Below are positions 12,178 through 24,300 of a stretch of DNA of 64,000 nt, one piece after another (position 1 is the first letter of the stretch; every line of letters begins with the position of its first letter). The DNA lies in contig OX235265.1 of assembly GCA_944472135.2 (NCBI GenBank), positions 42,629,459-42,693,458 of the forward strand, written 5' to 3'. The notes beneath the pieces were generated by a model. It was given only the letters and a program-made list of their open reading frames with translations. It had not been told where the DNA came from and searched no databases. The stretch is from Trichobilharzia regenti (lineage: Eukaryota; Platyhelminthes; Trematoda; Strigeidida; Schistosomatidae). The translations under genes and the position numbers were made by a program.

Positions 12178-12628
12178 TATTATAATTTCCTTCAATTCCT
12201 AGAGGAACATAGGGCTTCAGCAGCGCGTCTCCATCACGTTCGGTTCTCTGCTAGAGTTTTCACCCGGCTCGAAGTCTGCCCACATGCTTTCATCTCCTCT
12301 TCACATGACCTCCTCCAAGCACCCCACCCTCGCACTGACGACCAACTCGCCGATTCCCTTTCGGGTTCCACTCGAGCGATGGCTTGTCTAGTGATGTCAC
12401 TTGATGGTTTTCTCAGAGTACGGCCGATCCACCTCCATTTCTTCCTGCTTATTTGTTTCACAGTCGGTTCCTGGTTGGTTCACTCATTGCCAGAGATCCC
12501 AGTTGCTGATCTTTTCTCGCCAGCCATCTGATCTTGAGTATTGAGCGAAGACAACTGTTAATGAAGGTCTGTAGTTCGTTTGAGATGCTCTTTATGACAC
12601 GCAATGCAAGTCTCTGATCCGTATATCG
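12178..12628 (-). mobile_element. RTE 3' tail, 5' truncated
   Basis: Minus-strand C-terminus KKWRWIGRTLRKPSSDITRQ followed by EEEMKACGQT, and the 3' end CCTATGTTCCTCTAGGAATT. Homology stops near 12628. A frameshift separates the two protein blocks. Confidence 0.9.
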
Positions 12629-13370
12629 GTAAAACAAATATATCAGCTAAATAATTCTTTAAAAATGCAGTGAGAAGTGAGAAAGCAATAGTGGAAGAAA
12701 GTGTCAGTTGAATGTCTACACGCGTAGACGTACAAATTACGCTAAAGGCAAAAAATACTAAAATAAAAATTTGCTTAAATATTGAGTATATTTCTAGTAC
12801 ATGAGGCAATTTTGTAATAAGTTTAAAAATCTTTGGATACATGTAATTCCCCAGCAAATTTTTACAAATATGAAAGGAGGACTTTATAGGAATCTAACAG
12901 TGAGAATAATGAATGATGACTTATGATAGCACTCTTCATTATTCAATCAGACTTCGATTAAATTTGACAGAAATAACAAACTGTTTATTACATACTACTG
13001 ATTAGTGCCTGTTAGCCAGATGAAAGAAATCTAACGACTTAAAGGCCATTTAGATAGGAGACAGATACTCCAGGATTATTTGATGTCGGAGAACCAGATG
13101 TGTTTAAACTATTTATACAACTACCAGTTGGACAAATTACTGCAAAAATACTTTCATGATAGGTTTCTATAATATATTTCCTCAATGGTGAAGAGTGTTC
13201 TTCATCATTTTTACTTTTGAAATTCTGAGTATTTAAATGTTATCCAAGACATTTTACTACATGGTTTCCAAACCTGTAAAACACACCTGCTCACTTCTAT
13301 TCATCTGTGTCGACAAACACATGTAAACTAGTATATAACATAAATATGACTTAATCATTGCAAAGGTGTA
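12629..13370. other. Unrecognised DNA
   Basis: No supported gene or repeat boundary in about 0.7 kb. Confidence 0.45.
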
Positions 13371-14000
13371 CAAATCAGACTTCTTCAAACTGCAGAAGCA
13401 ATGGCGATTCACTTGCTAAGTCATGAACTCTGCATACAGAAGAAGTTCGTTTAATCACCACACTTGTAATCGACTTAATCTATCTTATTACTCGACAAGT
13501 AAATTCTACCTAATCTTTTTTTCTCTTCTGTCTCTTCATTAGGATTATTTTGTCTTCTCAACTGTAATATTTCACATTTTCAAATTTCTTGTTCTCTACC
13601 CTCACCTGATTTAATTTCTACACCTCACTACTACTGTTACTGACTTGACCAACGCTCAATTTCTAGTCATTTATCTTACGTCATCTAACTTGTTTGCTCA
13701 ATTTTAGTTCTAATTTAGGTGGCACTATTCTCTACCCCACTTCTACTTAGTCTCTACCTGTTATTACCTCTATTGCTAACCTGACCTAAGTTGAAACATT
13801 ACGTCATCTAACTTACTAACTCAATCTCACTTTAGTTGCTGTCTGATTAACCTTGTTTCTATATTAGATCATTCTTGTATTACCCGGTCAATTATCTAAA
13901 CTTGACAAACCTCATATGAACACACACACGAATAATTATATATAAATGTGATTGTACAGCTATGTGGATGCATTAGCCGAGAAGAGTCCCTTTGCCAAAC
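13371..14000 (+). mobile_element. PLE 3' end: endonuclease C-terminus and CT-rich 3' UTR
   Basis: 13378..13450 encodes LQTAEAMAIHLLSHELCIQK, the closing block of a Penelope GIY-YIG endonuclease. A long C/T-rich, coding-poor stretch follows (to 13920), as in other PLE 3' UTRs here. The end GTACAGCTATGTGGATGCAT recurs at 50.15 kb. Confidence 0.6.
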
Positions 14001-14640
14001 GTCTTCTCTTTTTCACATGATTCAGTGGGGATTTTCAAGCTACTCAATGCAAATTTAACGCTTTTGAAGAAAAATACGTCTTGTTTTCCTAATAATAATA
14101 ATAACAATCTTAACTGCAAACACACTTTAGCCTATGTTTCGAAACTATACTACTTTTACATGTTATTGTATCGTCAGTATTTGTTTTTTCTGAATGAGTT
14201 AAGAATGGGATTCAGTATTGGCCTTCATTTTATTCAAATGCATTAGTTGATGCTTTCATGTATTTATACACTGTACCCAGCTTGACAAGCACTTTTCTAA
14301 GCAGCACTTGTATTTCGCTGAACAGTGAAGAATTAAGGCAATACCAAATGAGTTCCTTGTAAATAGGTCATCTCATTAAAGCATTTTACACTTTACCCAG
14401 GAATAAATCGAGGTTTATAGGTTCACTGTAGTCTCCTGTTTACACAACAGACTAGTGTCAAATGTCGCGCATTAAAGATGATCAATGAAACTTAATAGGA
14501 TGCCGAAAGAAAACCTTAATTTGACAAAAAAATTGTTGTCAAAAACAGGGTAATGAAAAATCCAGTTTCATTAATTTAGTAACTGTTTTCTTGTTTGATT
14601 TTAGAATAATTAAATCCTTCTTAAGTCATTTCAATGTCCG
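14001..14640. other. Unrecognised DNA
   Basis: Holds an 84-codon frame at 13992..14246 with an AAT run and no family features; probably chance. Confidence 0.4.
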
Positions 14641-15462
14641 GAAATATTCACTTTTTACTATGCAATACATGAGGTGACATGAAAAAGCTATCACTCTTTT
14701 ATCGAGGAAATGGAACTTTCCATCATTGGTGTGTGCGTCGTTGGATGATCTGAGTAGGTAGGAAGCATGAATTCCATTATTGCACACTACAAACGTGTCA
14801 TCGACATATTGAGACTATGAAGTTGTTTCATCGATTGCATTCTTCGGCTTTGTTCTTTCAAGGTTCAACATGAATACATCTGCTTAAAGAGGGCTAAGTG
14901 GACTGTCTATAGCTACACCATCTATTTGGAGGTAAGGAGTGCTGCCAAACTGGAATTGTACATTTATGGTGCACACTAGCAGTAGGCCTTTGAATTCCAA
15001 CTCTGGAATTGGGAGAAGATCAGACTGCTGACAAATAACCTCAATTGTTTCATCGCTTAGAATCATTGTAAAAATGGAGGTTGCATCAAAGGACACCATG
15101 AACTTATCTAAAACGCTCATGTAGTTCACACTTTCGGCGAAATGAAATGAGTCTTTAATGGTGTGCCCGGCTAGCTATTGACGAAAGGGTCCCAACATCT
15201 TTGCAAGCCAGCGAGCAATGCTATGTTGGAGTGAGTGGATCATAGAAAGTATAGGTCTCAGGAAGATTTGTTTTTTGTGACTTTGGAAGGCCATACATAG
15301 GTGGTGAACGAGACACTCAGGTTTGAGTACATTGTACGTATCGTTGTCAGACACTTTCTTCTTAAGAAAATCTCTCAGTAGGTTCGTGATACGTTTATCA
15401 ATTGCATCTGTCTTATCTATCTCGCAGCCGTCAACTTTAAACCTCAACGGGTGATTTAACAC
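14640..15462 (-). pseudogene. PLE reverse transcriptase, well preserved but broken
   Basis: A Penelope reverse transcriptase on the minus strand that stays in one frame with only a few stops (at 15175, 14884 and near 14810). In order: DFLKKKVSDNDTYNVLKPEC, a HKKQIFLRPILSMIHS block (the KxHK..RPI motif), motif A MVSFDATSIFTMI, motif B QIDGVAIDSPLSPL, and motif C QYVDDTFVV with the catalytic YVDD aspartates kept. The SPLSPL stop removes motif C from any product. Neither the N-terminal part nor the GIY-YIG domain is attached. It would have reverse transcribed the element's own RNA; it is now inactive. Confidence 0.88.
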
Positions 15463-15525
15463 AATTTTTATCTATGCGATGTACTCATCTCTTATGTACT
15501 GCAGATGAGTGAGTTATTAAAGATT

Positions 15526-15955
15526 TCCCCGTCGCCAATTATGTAATGTACTCGCCGAGTAGATAATAGTCCTGACGCGGAAAGAGGGGAATCAGAAGAC
15601 CACCAGGCTACGATGACACTTGTATTTTCCAGACAAGGAAAATAAATGCCAGACAAGAATTTGAGTGAAATGGTACGTAGTGTACGAAACGTGGAAACAA
15701 GAAAATGAACAAGTATGCAGTACAAAAGTATATATGGAAATGACTAATACACATGAACCAATGAATAGACAGTCTTAACATGATTGGTTGTAATGTCATG
15801 TGACAACAAGGTTATACATGTTTATTTAGTTAGTGGACAGACAAAAGCATATTGTCAGTTATAATGGAATATCGATCCATATACACATAGCAAAATATAA
15901 TAGACTGTGAAAAACAAAACACACATCATGTGGATACCTATCATGTTTGTCCATC
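15526..15955 (+). repeat. LTR-like interspersed repeat, copy 2
   Basis: Begins with TTCCCCGTCGCCAATTATGT and shares AATAGTCCTGACGC, AATCAGAAGACCACCAG, AATAGACAGTCTTAACATGA and TATAATGGAATATCGATC with copies at 3.8 and 48.6 kb. It carries an extra stretch of about 60 bp relative to copy 1. Confidence 0.55.
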
Positions 15956-16324
15956 ATCACCGCTCCTGAGCTTTTGTGAGGTCGCATTATGACGATTTTG
16001 TCCTACTGAACTCTTCTGTTGATTTGTTTTTATGTTAATTTTGTATTTCTCTTAGAATAATAATGCTGGACCAAAATGCTTTGTCTGTTTTAACGCGTGG
16101 GCTCATTGTACAAATACTTCATTAATGTTCTAGGATTAATATGAGATTATTCGGTGTGGTGGTGGTGACTGATAACGAGATCCAAGATAAGCATTTCTGT
16201 CTATTTGGAACTCGACATCTGAATATTTTTGGCGTCCCAGTGAGTGGTGGTGTTTCCACTGAGACTCTTACGCTACACTCATTGTTCAAATGTCGGAACA
16301 CTCTCCACTAGGCCACACGGGCTA
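15956..16324. other. Mostly unrecognised; possible minus-strand SINE head at its end
   Basis: Near 16310 the minus strand has an exact A box (TGGCCTAGTGG), but no good B box follows, so a tRNA-derived SINE is only possible. The gypsy-type element at 16329 inserted into this sequence. Confidence 0.3.
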
Positions 16325-16328
16325 CTAG

Positions 16329-16644
16329 TGTGGTGAGAGCAGGCTGCTAGCCGATTGGTTGGCACTAATCTACGTTAAGGTCTAGGTCACTAATATGGGC
16401 CGTGAACAAGCCTGAGTCAACAACCAATCACAGCAAAGTTGACGTGGCAAAATATGATTCGCAGAGAGAACTCTATTTGTCAAGGAATCCCGAAACAACC
16501 AATCAGAAGCCTGCGTTTGTCTACCTAAACAACCAATCAGATGACTGCGCTTGTCTATAATAATGTAGTTGAAAGATGTATAAATACGTGTTGATTTTCA
16601 TAATAAAACGATCTGTTGCCTGGCCCTTGTCTTCTGTTGTTACA
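16329..16644 (+). repeat. 5' LTR of the miniature element
   Basis: TG...CA ends; TATAAATA at 16579..16586 and AATAAA at 16602..16607 give promoter-like and polyadenylation-like signals. Two CAACCAATCA boxes lie upstream. Related to the LTRs at 8.3, 34.5 and 57.6 kb. Confidence 0.95.
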
Positions 16645-17066
16645 TTTGGTGTCGCTGCCTACCGACAAATGAAAAGCCTATACCCTGCAGTTTTTGATGG
16701 AGACATATGGATCTTCGGGCAGGACTTCAAGGCTTCTGCGCAGTTGAGTGGCGTTCAAGATCTGTCAGCGATGGAGCTGCTACTTGAGACGCTGCTGGGA
16801 GGTCGGGCGAAAGCAGCATATGAAGGTGTGGGCCGAAGTATGGACGAATGTTCGACAGGGTCAGGCAAACAGTTTCCAAAGTGGGAAGGACCATATATGG
16901 TCATTTCGAGATGGGGTTACGCAGACACAGTCGCAATGGCGAACAATGAGAGGCGCATGAACGTCAGCGAGCTCCAGAAATGGATACAGCGAGACAAGCC
17001 AACGATGACGCCTGCACCAAGTAGATCAAGCCGACTTCAGTCGCACGTATTTGACGGGGGGACGAG
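16645..17066 (+). pseudogene. Gag start fused to integrase tail
   Basis: One open frame crosses the interior (from 16576 in the LTR to 17088). Its first part, MKSLYPAVFDGDIWIFGQDF then MELLLETLLGGRAKAAYEGV, looks like the N-terminal region of gypsy Gag. After about residue 95 it becomes FPKWEGPYMVISRWGYADTV and MNVSELQKW, the typical C-terminal end of a gypsy integrase (the KWEGPY motif and a VxxLQKW end). Everything between is deleted and the join is in frame. The product, if made, would be a short fusion without known enzyme activity. Family assignment rests on motif recognition. Confidence 0.75.
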
Positions 17067-17382
17067 TGTGGTGAGAGCAGGCTGCTAGCCGATTGGTTGG
17101 CACTAATCTACGTTAAGGTCTAGGTCACTAATATGGGCCGTGAACAAGCCTGAGTCAACAACCAATCACAGCAAAGTTGACGTGGCAAAATATGATTCGC
17201 AGAGAGAACTCTATTTGTCAAGGAATCCCGAAACAACCAATCAGAAGCCTGCGTTTGTCTACCTAAACAACCAATCAGATGACTGCGCTTGTCTATAATA
17301 ATGTAGTTGAAAGATGTATAAATACGTGTTGATTTTCATAATAAAACGATCTGTTGCCTGGCCCTTGTCTTCTGTTGTTACA
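17067..17382 (+). repeat. 3' LTR of the miniature element
   Basis: Read against the 5' LTR with no difference found over 316 bp. Followed directly by the CTAG target duplication. Confidence 0.95.
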
Positions 17383-17386
17383 CTAG

Positions 17387-19345
17387 ACCAGGAGGTATAT
17401 CGAGTTACATAAACAGTATCTATCGCTGTGAACTATCTGAATATATACAAAATTTTCTAGTGTATGTCGTATAAAATAAACTTTGTCGATTTTTGCTACT
17501 GCAAAGAAACTGACTACCTCCTCAAGAGCTCCTTCAATTAACTTACAACTCTGTTTGCTGCCAATGAATGGAAAACAAAGCTGATTCAAAGCAATGATGT
17601 TCCTATAATAATCATCAGTTTGAAACAATATCCTTTAGCTTAAGACAAACATTAATTAAGAATACTAGAAAAAGGTGCATACTTCTCAGGAGAACACTGA
17701 TGAACTAAAATATGTAATCAGGGTGAAAATAGATGTTAACAAAACCTTTTGATAATTCACAATTCAGTATTATTGATCAGGTATTCATTAAGGAAGAATA
17801 ATGCAATTATTAAAATAATGATGGCCTGCCTAAATCGCTGGATTACAAGAATTTTCATCCATCAAAATGTCTAAACTCTGTTGCATTTCTTATTGTTTTA
17901 ATCATCTAATTATATAAGACATTCATTACCTGAACTTGAGCACAAATTTAATTAGCTTTCAACGAAACGCTTCGCAACTCTTGAAGGAGATGAAAAATAA
18001 TTGTATAGAATTGCTTCTCTTCATATGCAAAAACACTACGTCAAATTATATAATTCAGATTATTAGTTTACATGTACGTCCTGTACAAAGACGAAATACT
18101 TTGTAACGCTGAAAATTTCTGTTCTCTGTGTTTGTTATGACTATGAGCGAATATTAAATTAATGCGCTGGCTAGTCTATCTTAATCGCATGTCGACAACA
18201 ACAAAAACAATAACACCAACGGCAAGCAATAACAAAACAAAATACTTGACGTCTAAAGCAGAGCTTCTACTGTCTCAAAAATCACAACGCTGGACAGAAT
18301 CTGTGTATATATACAGTTGGAATAACCTTGAACATGCAGTAATTTAATGATCCATTAAAAGCATTAACAGCCAATGAGGAATCCAGCAATACAAACACAT
18401 GAAAAACATAGGGATCACGTAAGTGCGCGATAATTGCTTAAAAATTTATTTTAAGGTTCTAGGCAAAATTAGCCGAAACTAGGTGTATATAACAGTGCTC
18501 AAATACTGTCCTGAATAAAGCTTATTATTAAAATTACTAATAGATCCATTGCAACACTTTTAGAGTTATTTCCAAATGAAACATACCATAGAATCCAAGT
18601 TTATATAATCACAGTAAAATACGCAGTCGAGGAATACATCAATACATAATAAATTTACCAGACAAATTTCTGTCTATGGAGACTGTTGGCCCTCTTACAA
18701 AAATACTTTAGAGTACGGATTACGGATTAGCCTTTCTATCGTAACAAAATTTTTTTGATGTAAATAAGATAAGTGAGTATCACATCTATGTTCACAAATA
18801 TCCTCACTGCTGAAACAAACGTTACTACATATACTGAGTCCAGTAATATCTTTAGTCCGAAGATAAAGTTAAAGGCTTCAAAGTCTTCAAGGTTACAAAT
18901 AATGTCCAATTGTAATTCAGTGATATACTGCACTGTGAAACTAAATAACACTACAATTAGAAGTTTTCCGAACACTGCACTGCTAACCTATTTCTTTCAA
19001 TTTTAAACTTAACAGTCTAAGTTTTTTGATATATACAATATGCGTCATGAAGAATTACCAAAGTTCTTTACCCTATGCAATCTAAATTTTATCTTCACTG
19101 TAGAACAGATCCTATGTGAACTTCAAAGATTACTTTAGAGAAAGAAATTTATGAAATTAAATATAGGTTTATATGCATAAGGCAAATTAAGAAATTACTT
19201 AAAAAGTGAACAGATTTATTTGTTATAATGCAGCTAAACGCAAGTGAAAATGTTGAAGGATTCCAGAAAAACTTATGTGCGCATACTTCAAATTTATTCT
19301 TAGCAAAAACTTAGTTTAAGTTTTGAAAAATGTTGCTATAAGGTG
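17387..19345. other. Unrecognised AT-rich DNA
   Basis: About 2 kb without supported genes. Short frames at 17383..17628, 18162..18347 and 18736..19006 show no motifs or repeat context. Confidence 0.5.
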
Positions 19346-20242
19346 ACTCTAAACTATAGCAGCCAAAACCGAAACTGCCTAGCAAACGGATAATTGACCT
19401 TGACAAGGACGGCGCATAATTTTAATAAATCGTTTATATATAAGTAATGCAATGTTAAAAAATAGTTACAAAGGATAACACTCTCGTATATGTTTCAAAA
19501 CACCTCCGAATTTCTCATAGAAGTCTTGATACGCATGTTAAACCAAGTCCTGTACATAAACTCATCGAGATAACTGTAAATCATTGCATTCCTTGATCCA
19601 TTCACCTTTCTGATCCGTTGTTTTAAGTGACTACAAAATCTTTCGATGAAATTAGTGTGATTTTCATAAAAAGGATTGATGGAACCATTTATATGGTTGA
19701 CGACTTGATGAATGAAACCCAGATTTGATAACTGACTGTAACTACTCCATTCATCTGTATGAACAGTCTCTGCAGTACTGGTACCATTGCACTGCAGATA
19801 CTTCCGACTTTTCTACTTCATAAGCTGTTGCTGTTACTGGTCTTTTCAGTATTCAGAAATGACACATCATTAAGATTTTCGTTAGAGGTAATTTAGACTT
19901 TGCAGAAAAAGTACCTAAGGAATCTGTAAACTAAAAAAGAACGACATACCTTCTCAAACTGATTTTCTGCTTCGGCACTCACTGCACCTGTAAACAAACC
20001 CATCAATGCAGCTAGTGTATCTTTGTATATGCATGACACCTCCACATTGACAATTTTCCGACCTTCCTATCAGCCCGTTCTCCAAACAGTAATCAAAAAC
20101 AAGATCTGGAGAGAATTTGCAACGCAAAAGTTGTAGAGCATCCATAATTACGTCTGGATAAAACAGAGTCACCTGATTGGTTGCTCAAGGTCATTTGTCC
20201 GTTCGCTAGGTGGTTTCGGTTTGGGCTGCTATAGTTTAGAGT
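19346..20242 (-). mobile_element. Merlin (ISXO2-like) DNA transposon with inverted ends
   Basis: Ends are inverted repeats of about 40 bp: left ACTCTAAACTATAGCAGCC, right GGCTGCTATAGTTTAGAGT, with further matching sequence inside (AACCGAAAC and CTAGC). The minus strand encodes a Merlin transposase in two remaining pieces. An 8-9 bp target duplication typical of Merlin was not clear. Confidence 0.88.
19500..20172 (-). pseudogene. Merlin transposase, internally deleted
   Basis: A DDE transposase of the ISXO2/IS1595 type. The N-terminal piece (19954..20172) has the zinc-ribbon-like region with CQCGG and CSEC and the GLIGRS motif. The C-terminal piece (about 19500..19800) reads ETVHTDEWSSYSQL (second catalytic Asp), VVNHINGS, ENHTNFIERFCSHLKQRIRK (catalytic Glu in FIE) and YLDEFMYRTW. 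The stretch with the first catalytic Asp (VDET block, kept in the copy at 56.6 kb) is missing between them. Not functional. Confidence 0.85.
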
Positions 20243-20995
20243 TGCCTGGTAGGCATGAAGATCAGGTGAAAGTAGACCCCTAATCTAAGAGTATAAATCC
20301 CACAGATGGCGTTTCTAGTAGTCAGCTCATACCGACGAGCAGGTTTCTACTTCTACTCGCTTAAATGCCTTTAGTAAATAGGATCAAAGACCAAAATAAA
20401 ATTCATAAGGAATTGTTCGTGACAGTTTGACCACTTCAAAATGACAGTGGAGTAAGAGGGTATAATTGGATACCCCATACCGCCTTTTTCGAGGTTTAGT
20501 TTGACACGTATATCCATATAGTGATTTTTATCAAACTTTAAGTCTTCTCACTTTCGAATCAATATTTTTTCCTTTTATTTCAAAGCCATTTTTATTTTGT
20601 AACACTCAAATACCCTTTCTTATTATCTGTAGTTATCCAAGTGGAGAGCTGATTGACGCATTCGTCGTATATCAGAAGTGAAGCTTATAGATAACCAATC
20701 ATGGGGAAAATCCAATATATTTGTGACGTAATAACATGTAATGGAAATTGCATGTATTCTTTGGTTTCATCTGAACACGTCACTTGCTTTATAAATGTTT
20801 TATCCTAACTGAGTAAGGACTACTTGGGAAACAGTTACGATGAAACTTTCCTTGTATAATTCTTTTAAGTCTGAATAAACATTTTTATCCACAAAATGTC
20901 TTAATTACCGTCTTACTACTTATTACATTTCAGTAACAAACCATGTGTGCCGCAAAAGTTTCACTGTTGAAAAGAAATGATCTAAAAAATAAAAA
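20243..20995. other. Unrecognised DNA
   Basis: No supported gene. The sequence just before 20996 is not homologous to the flank of the sister PLE at 6.8 kb. Confidence 0.4.
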
Positions 20996-21520
20996 TAAAC
21001 CCATTTGAGGGTGCGAGAGCATATCCCAAAATGGCTAGAGAAACAGTTGAATTGTCAAAAACCAATAGATGCAGGTGTCACACTACCAACTTCGTCTTTA
21101 GCTAAACATCTAATCGAGATGAACCATAAGATTGATGCTAACTCAGCCTTTAGGGTCATCTATAAAAACGGTCAAGGGCGCTTATTGAAATACGCCGAGG
21201 CTAGTCATAGCTAGTCATAAACTTAAGCCCTCCCCCTCTGTGTATTCAAAAACGGTTTATCATTACTCTTAACCTACCTTGGTAATCCTTATTTGATTGC
21301 ATTACCAAACGTTGTGTTAATCATTCTTAAATCTTTTTTGTCACTTTGTTTAATTTAACTTTTTCATATATATTGATTGAATTTATAAGTAAATGTGTGA
21401 TCAGATTGTTTGAAGTGTATAGCGCAAATGCATCACATTTTTCAGATAATCTCCGTCTTCTAATAACGCTATCCAAATTTATAAAAGACACTAATTGTTT
21501 TAAAAATAAACGCCTTAAAC
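20996..21520 (+). mobile_element. PLE 3' end: GIY-YIG C-terminal half
   Basis: Nearly identical to 6940..7440: REHIPKWLEKQLNCQKPIDA, SLAKHLIEMNHKIDANS, RLLKYAEA, then the 3' UTR and inverted terminal segment. The YIG motif itself is cut off at the 5' end. A short duplication (AGTCATAGCTAGTCATA) disrupts the frame after YAEA. Confidence 0.8.
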
Positions 21521-22930
21521 ACAATCGGGAAATTTATGAAGCCACTCCCAGTAGGGAATAAAGGTTTAGGTCACTATGAAATAACCTGTATAAATTTTTA
21601 AATTATTCGTTGACAGCCAGACAGATTGCAGTCAGGATTTCGTCAGGAACAAACTTCGACTTGGGAAACAGTTAAAATCGAAAACACCATCCAGTCATCT
21701 AAGAAGCAGATGCCTAACATTTAAAATACTGATGTGTTGCATATAACTGGATTTCTCCAAGCTTGACCATGGAGTGATATCAGTTAGAGGACTTTTGAAA
21801 ACACAGGAGTACTGGGCAGCTGTTTTGTCCCATTTTGTGACCAAAAGATAGTATCATTACAGTAGCCAACGTAGTTTATCTGAGGCATGGTTTTTGTTAG
21901 TTGACAACTACTCCAAATACCCCCCACTAATGGCGTGAAATTTTGTCGTAAGGTGCGATGTTCCCGGAATTCATGACCGAAATGATTGATCATCTTGTAA
22001 AAATATTCAGTAAAATCTTGTGGCATAAGGACTGATTAATGCTAAAAGGAGTACAATAATTGAATAGACCAGCTACCCAGAGCTTTTTTCACCCATTCTC
22101 CAATAGATATCATTTTGTGATAAAAATTTTATTCCCCAGTCGTATTACATTAGGTTTGATTACTCTTGTTTCAGGCAGTTGTGTATCTTCCAATATGATT
22201 GGCTAGACAGAGTTATTTTTCATTTTTTTCACCCGTAGTCAAATTAGAGCATCATGGTACATTGGGAAAACCTTGTTTTGTCTTTCTCACCACTATCAAG
22301 TTATGGAATTGATAAATAATAACGAAACTAGCACACTGGGATAAACTCTTCGATGGAGCATATTCAGATGAACTAACATTATTAGCCCAGTTTAATCGCC
22401 CAGGAGAAAATTTCAACAGGCATAAAAGGAATGAAAACTTGAAAGTAATTAATACACTGAAAATGGAAGAGAGTTATGGCCTTTTGAGATTTTGAAATTA
22501 TGGAGAAGATTTGTAGCTCACATGGAGGTTTATTTTGACTTAGTTGTGTTCTCTGAGCTGGTTGCAATTTATTTTGTTAGTGGGTCTTTCGGTATAGACA
22601 ATATGGAATAAAGTCGATGTGTTGGCTTGTGAGCATTATTTCTAAACTAAACCAAAACTTGTTACAGCTTTTTATTATGCGATGTTTATTTCTTTAAACA
22701 TGTCCATTAAAATTTGCTTAAAGACTGAGTTTAATGAACAGAGAACATTCCTGTCGATGACTTCACCATCAGTTTATGCAGTCATGTGTCCACAATAATC
22801 TAGTGGGAAGTCGTGACCAGTAGGGTATAAGAGGTTGAGAGTGAGGACAAATACTCGCCGATGACATTGGCTAGTGGTCGAGCCATGTCATGAATTGGCA
22901 AAAGCTGGAATTCACGGGATGACCATTAGA
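21521..22930. other. Mostly unrecognised DNA
   Basis: No supported gene. The minus-strand frame at 21784..22026 has no recognised family. Confidence 0.4.
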
Positions 22931-22940
22931 TTAGATCCCA

Positions 22941-23110
22941 TTGGCTTTATGGTCTACGAGCTCGCTGACCTTGTAACCAGAAGATCCTGGGTTCAAACCC
23001 AGGTGGGTGCGTACTGTGAAGAGTCCCGAACTAGTCTGACAAAACAACTGTCCAGTACTCCCAGGTTTTCCAATGGTTCTCTGATCGAATTCAGTTCATG
23101 ATGAAATCTT
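22941..23110 (+). mobile_element. tRNA-derived SINE, family B
   Basis: A tRNA-like head with ATGGTCTACGAGCTCGC as A-box region and a perfect T arm (CCTGG-GTTCAAA-CCCAGG) containing the B box. The body GAAGAGTCCCGAACTAG...CAATGGTTCTCTGATC aligns with the minus-strand copy at 11810..11955. The acceptor stem does not pair, so it is not a tRNA gene. Confidence 0.7.
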
Positions 23111-23621
23111 GTAACCAGTGAGTCGAATCCCTACAAACCAATACTTGAATTAAGAATTATTGTTATTAAACAAACTAAATAAATAAATAATAAACCTTTA
23201 TTTCAGATAATATGTGAACATATATTACCGAAATTTTCAGCGTACTTAGTTCCGAGATATTCCCTCTTCATACAGGATTTGCTTAAAAAGAAATAATCTG
23301 AAGTATGTCATGTGACGTAGGGTTGTTGCATTTGAGAAGATAACTAATTCTGTAAGCTTTTTTCTTCAAATCTTTCAAGAATTGCGTAGCATTTAACTGG
23401 AAGCCAATTAAATAGGCGCGGATGTTCACGTAGCGGTCATCTCGTATAAATGCACAATTAAAACAATAAGAAATGCAGCAGAATTTAAGCACTTTGATGG
23501 GCGAAAATTCTGGTAACCCAATGATTTAAGCAGGTCGCCGGAATGCATATATAACATCGAGCCAAGGATGTCCATAGTTCAAAAGCATCTGTAAGTGGTA
23601 CTATGCATACATATAATTATT
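23111..23621. other. Unrecognised DNA
   Basis: About 0.5 kb without a supported feature. Confidence 0.4.
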
Positions 23622-24300
23622 ATTATTATATCCTTTAATTCCTAGAGGAACATAGGGCTTCAGCCGCCCGTCTCCATTGCCTTCGGTTTTCTGCCAACTT
23701 TTCACCCCGCTCCAAGTCTGCCCACATGCTTTTATCTCCTCTTCACATCACCTCCTCCAAGTCACCCATCTCGCACTGACGACCAACTCGCCGCTTCCTA
23801 CTCGGTCGGGTTCCACTCGAGCAATGGCCTGGCGTGTGATGTCACTTGATGGTTTCCTCAGTGTATGGCCAGTCAATCCATCTCCATTTCTTCCTGCCTA
23901 TTTGTTTCACAATCGGTTCCTGCTGAGTTGGTTCGCTCATTGCCAGAGATCCCTGTTGCTGATCTTTTCTGGGCGGTCATCTGATCTTGAGTATTGAGCG
24001 AAGACAACTGTTAATGAAGATCTGTAGTTTGTTTGAGATGCTCTTTATGACGCGCAATGCAAGTCTCTGATCCGTATAGTAGCACCGACTTCACATTGGA
24101 GTTGAAAATCCGGATGTTATTTTTGATTCTGAGTGCTGTTGACCTCCACACAGACTTGAGAGTAATGAAAGCTTATCTTGCTTTCCCGATTCTTGCTTTG
24201 ATATCCTCATCAGTTCCACTTGTAGTTGAAACTATGCTTCCCAAGTTGGTAGGTAAAGGAGGTTGTTTCTTTTAGGTTCCTCCCATTTATGCTGATTGTT
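23622..24300 (-). mobile_element. RTE 3' tail, 5' truncated
   Basis: Minus-strand RTE C-terminal region, from the IKNNIRIFNSNVKSV-like segment through KQIGRKKWRW and the CEEEMKACGQ-like end, finishing in the CCTATGTTCCTCTAGGAATT tail with an ATA-rich 3' microsatellite. Same extent and family as 49255..49983, but with more frameshifts. Confidence 0.92.

Larger units (their letters stand above)
16329..17382 (+). mobile_element. Miniature LTR retrotransposon with identical LTRs
   Basis: A complete insertion: two 316-bp LTRs (16329..16644 and 17067..17382), identical as far as can be read, starting TGTGGTGAG and ending TTGTTACA, around a 422-bp interior. A 4-bp target duplication CTAG flanks it (16325..16328 and 17383..17386). 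The interior begins TTTGGTGTCGC (a TGG-type primer-binding site) and ends in a G-rich tract (17056..17066). LTR identity indicates recent insertion. It lacks protease, reverse transcriptase, RNase H and most of integrase, so mobility would depend on proteins from a full-length relative. Confidence 0.95.

Noticed and set aside
22941..23010. tRNA gene with perfect T arm
   Set aside because: No acceptor stem; a second diverged copy at 11.8 kb continues into the same non-tRNA body, so it is a SINE.
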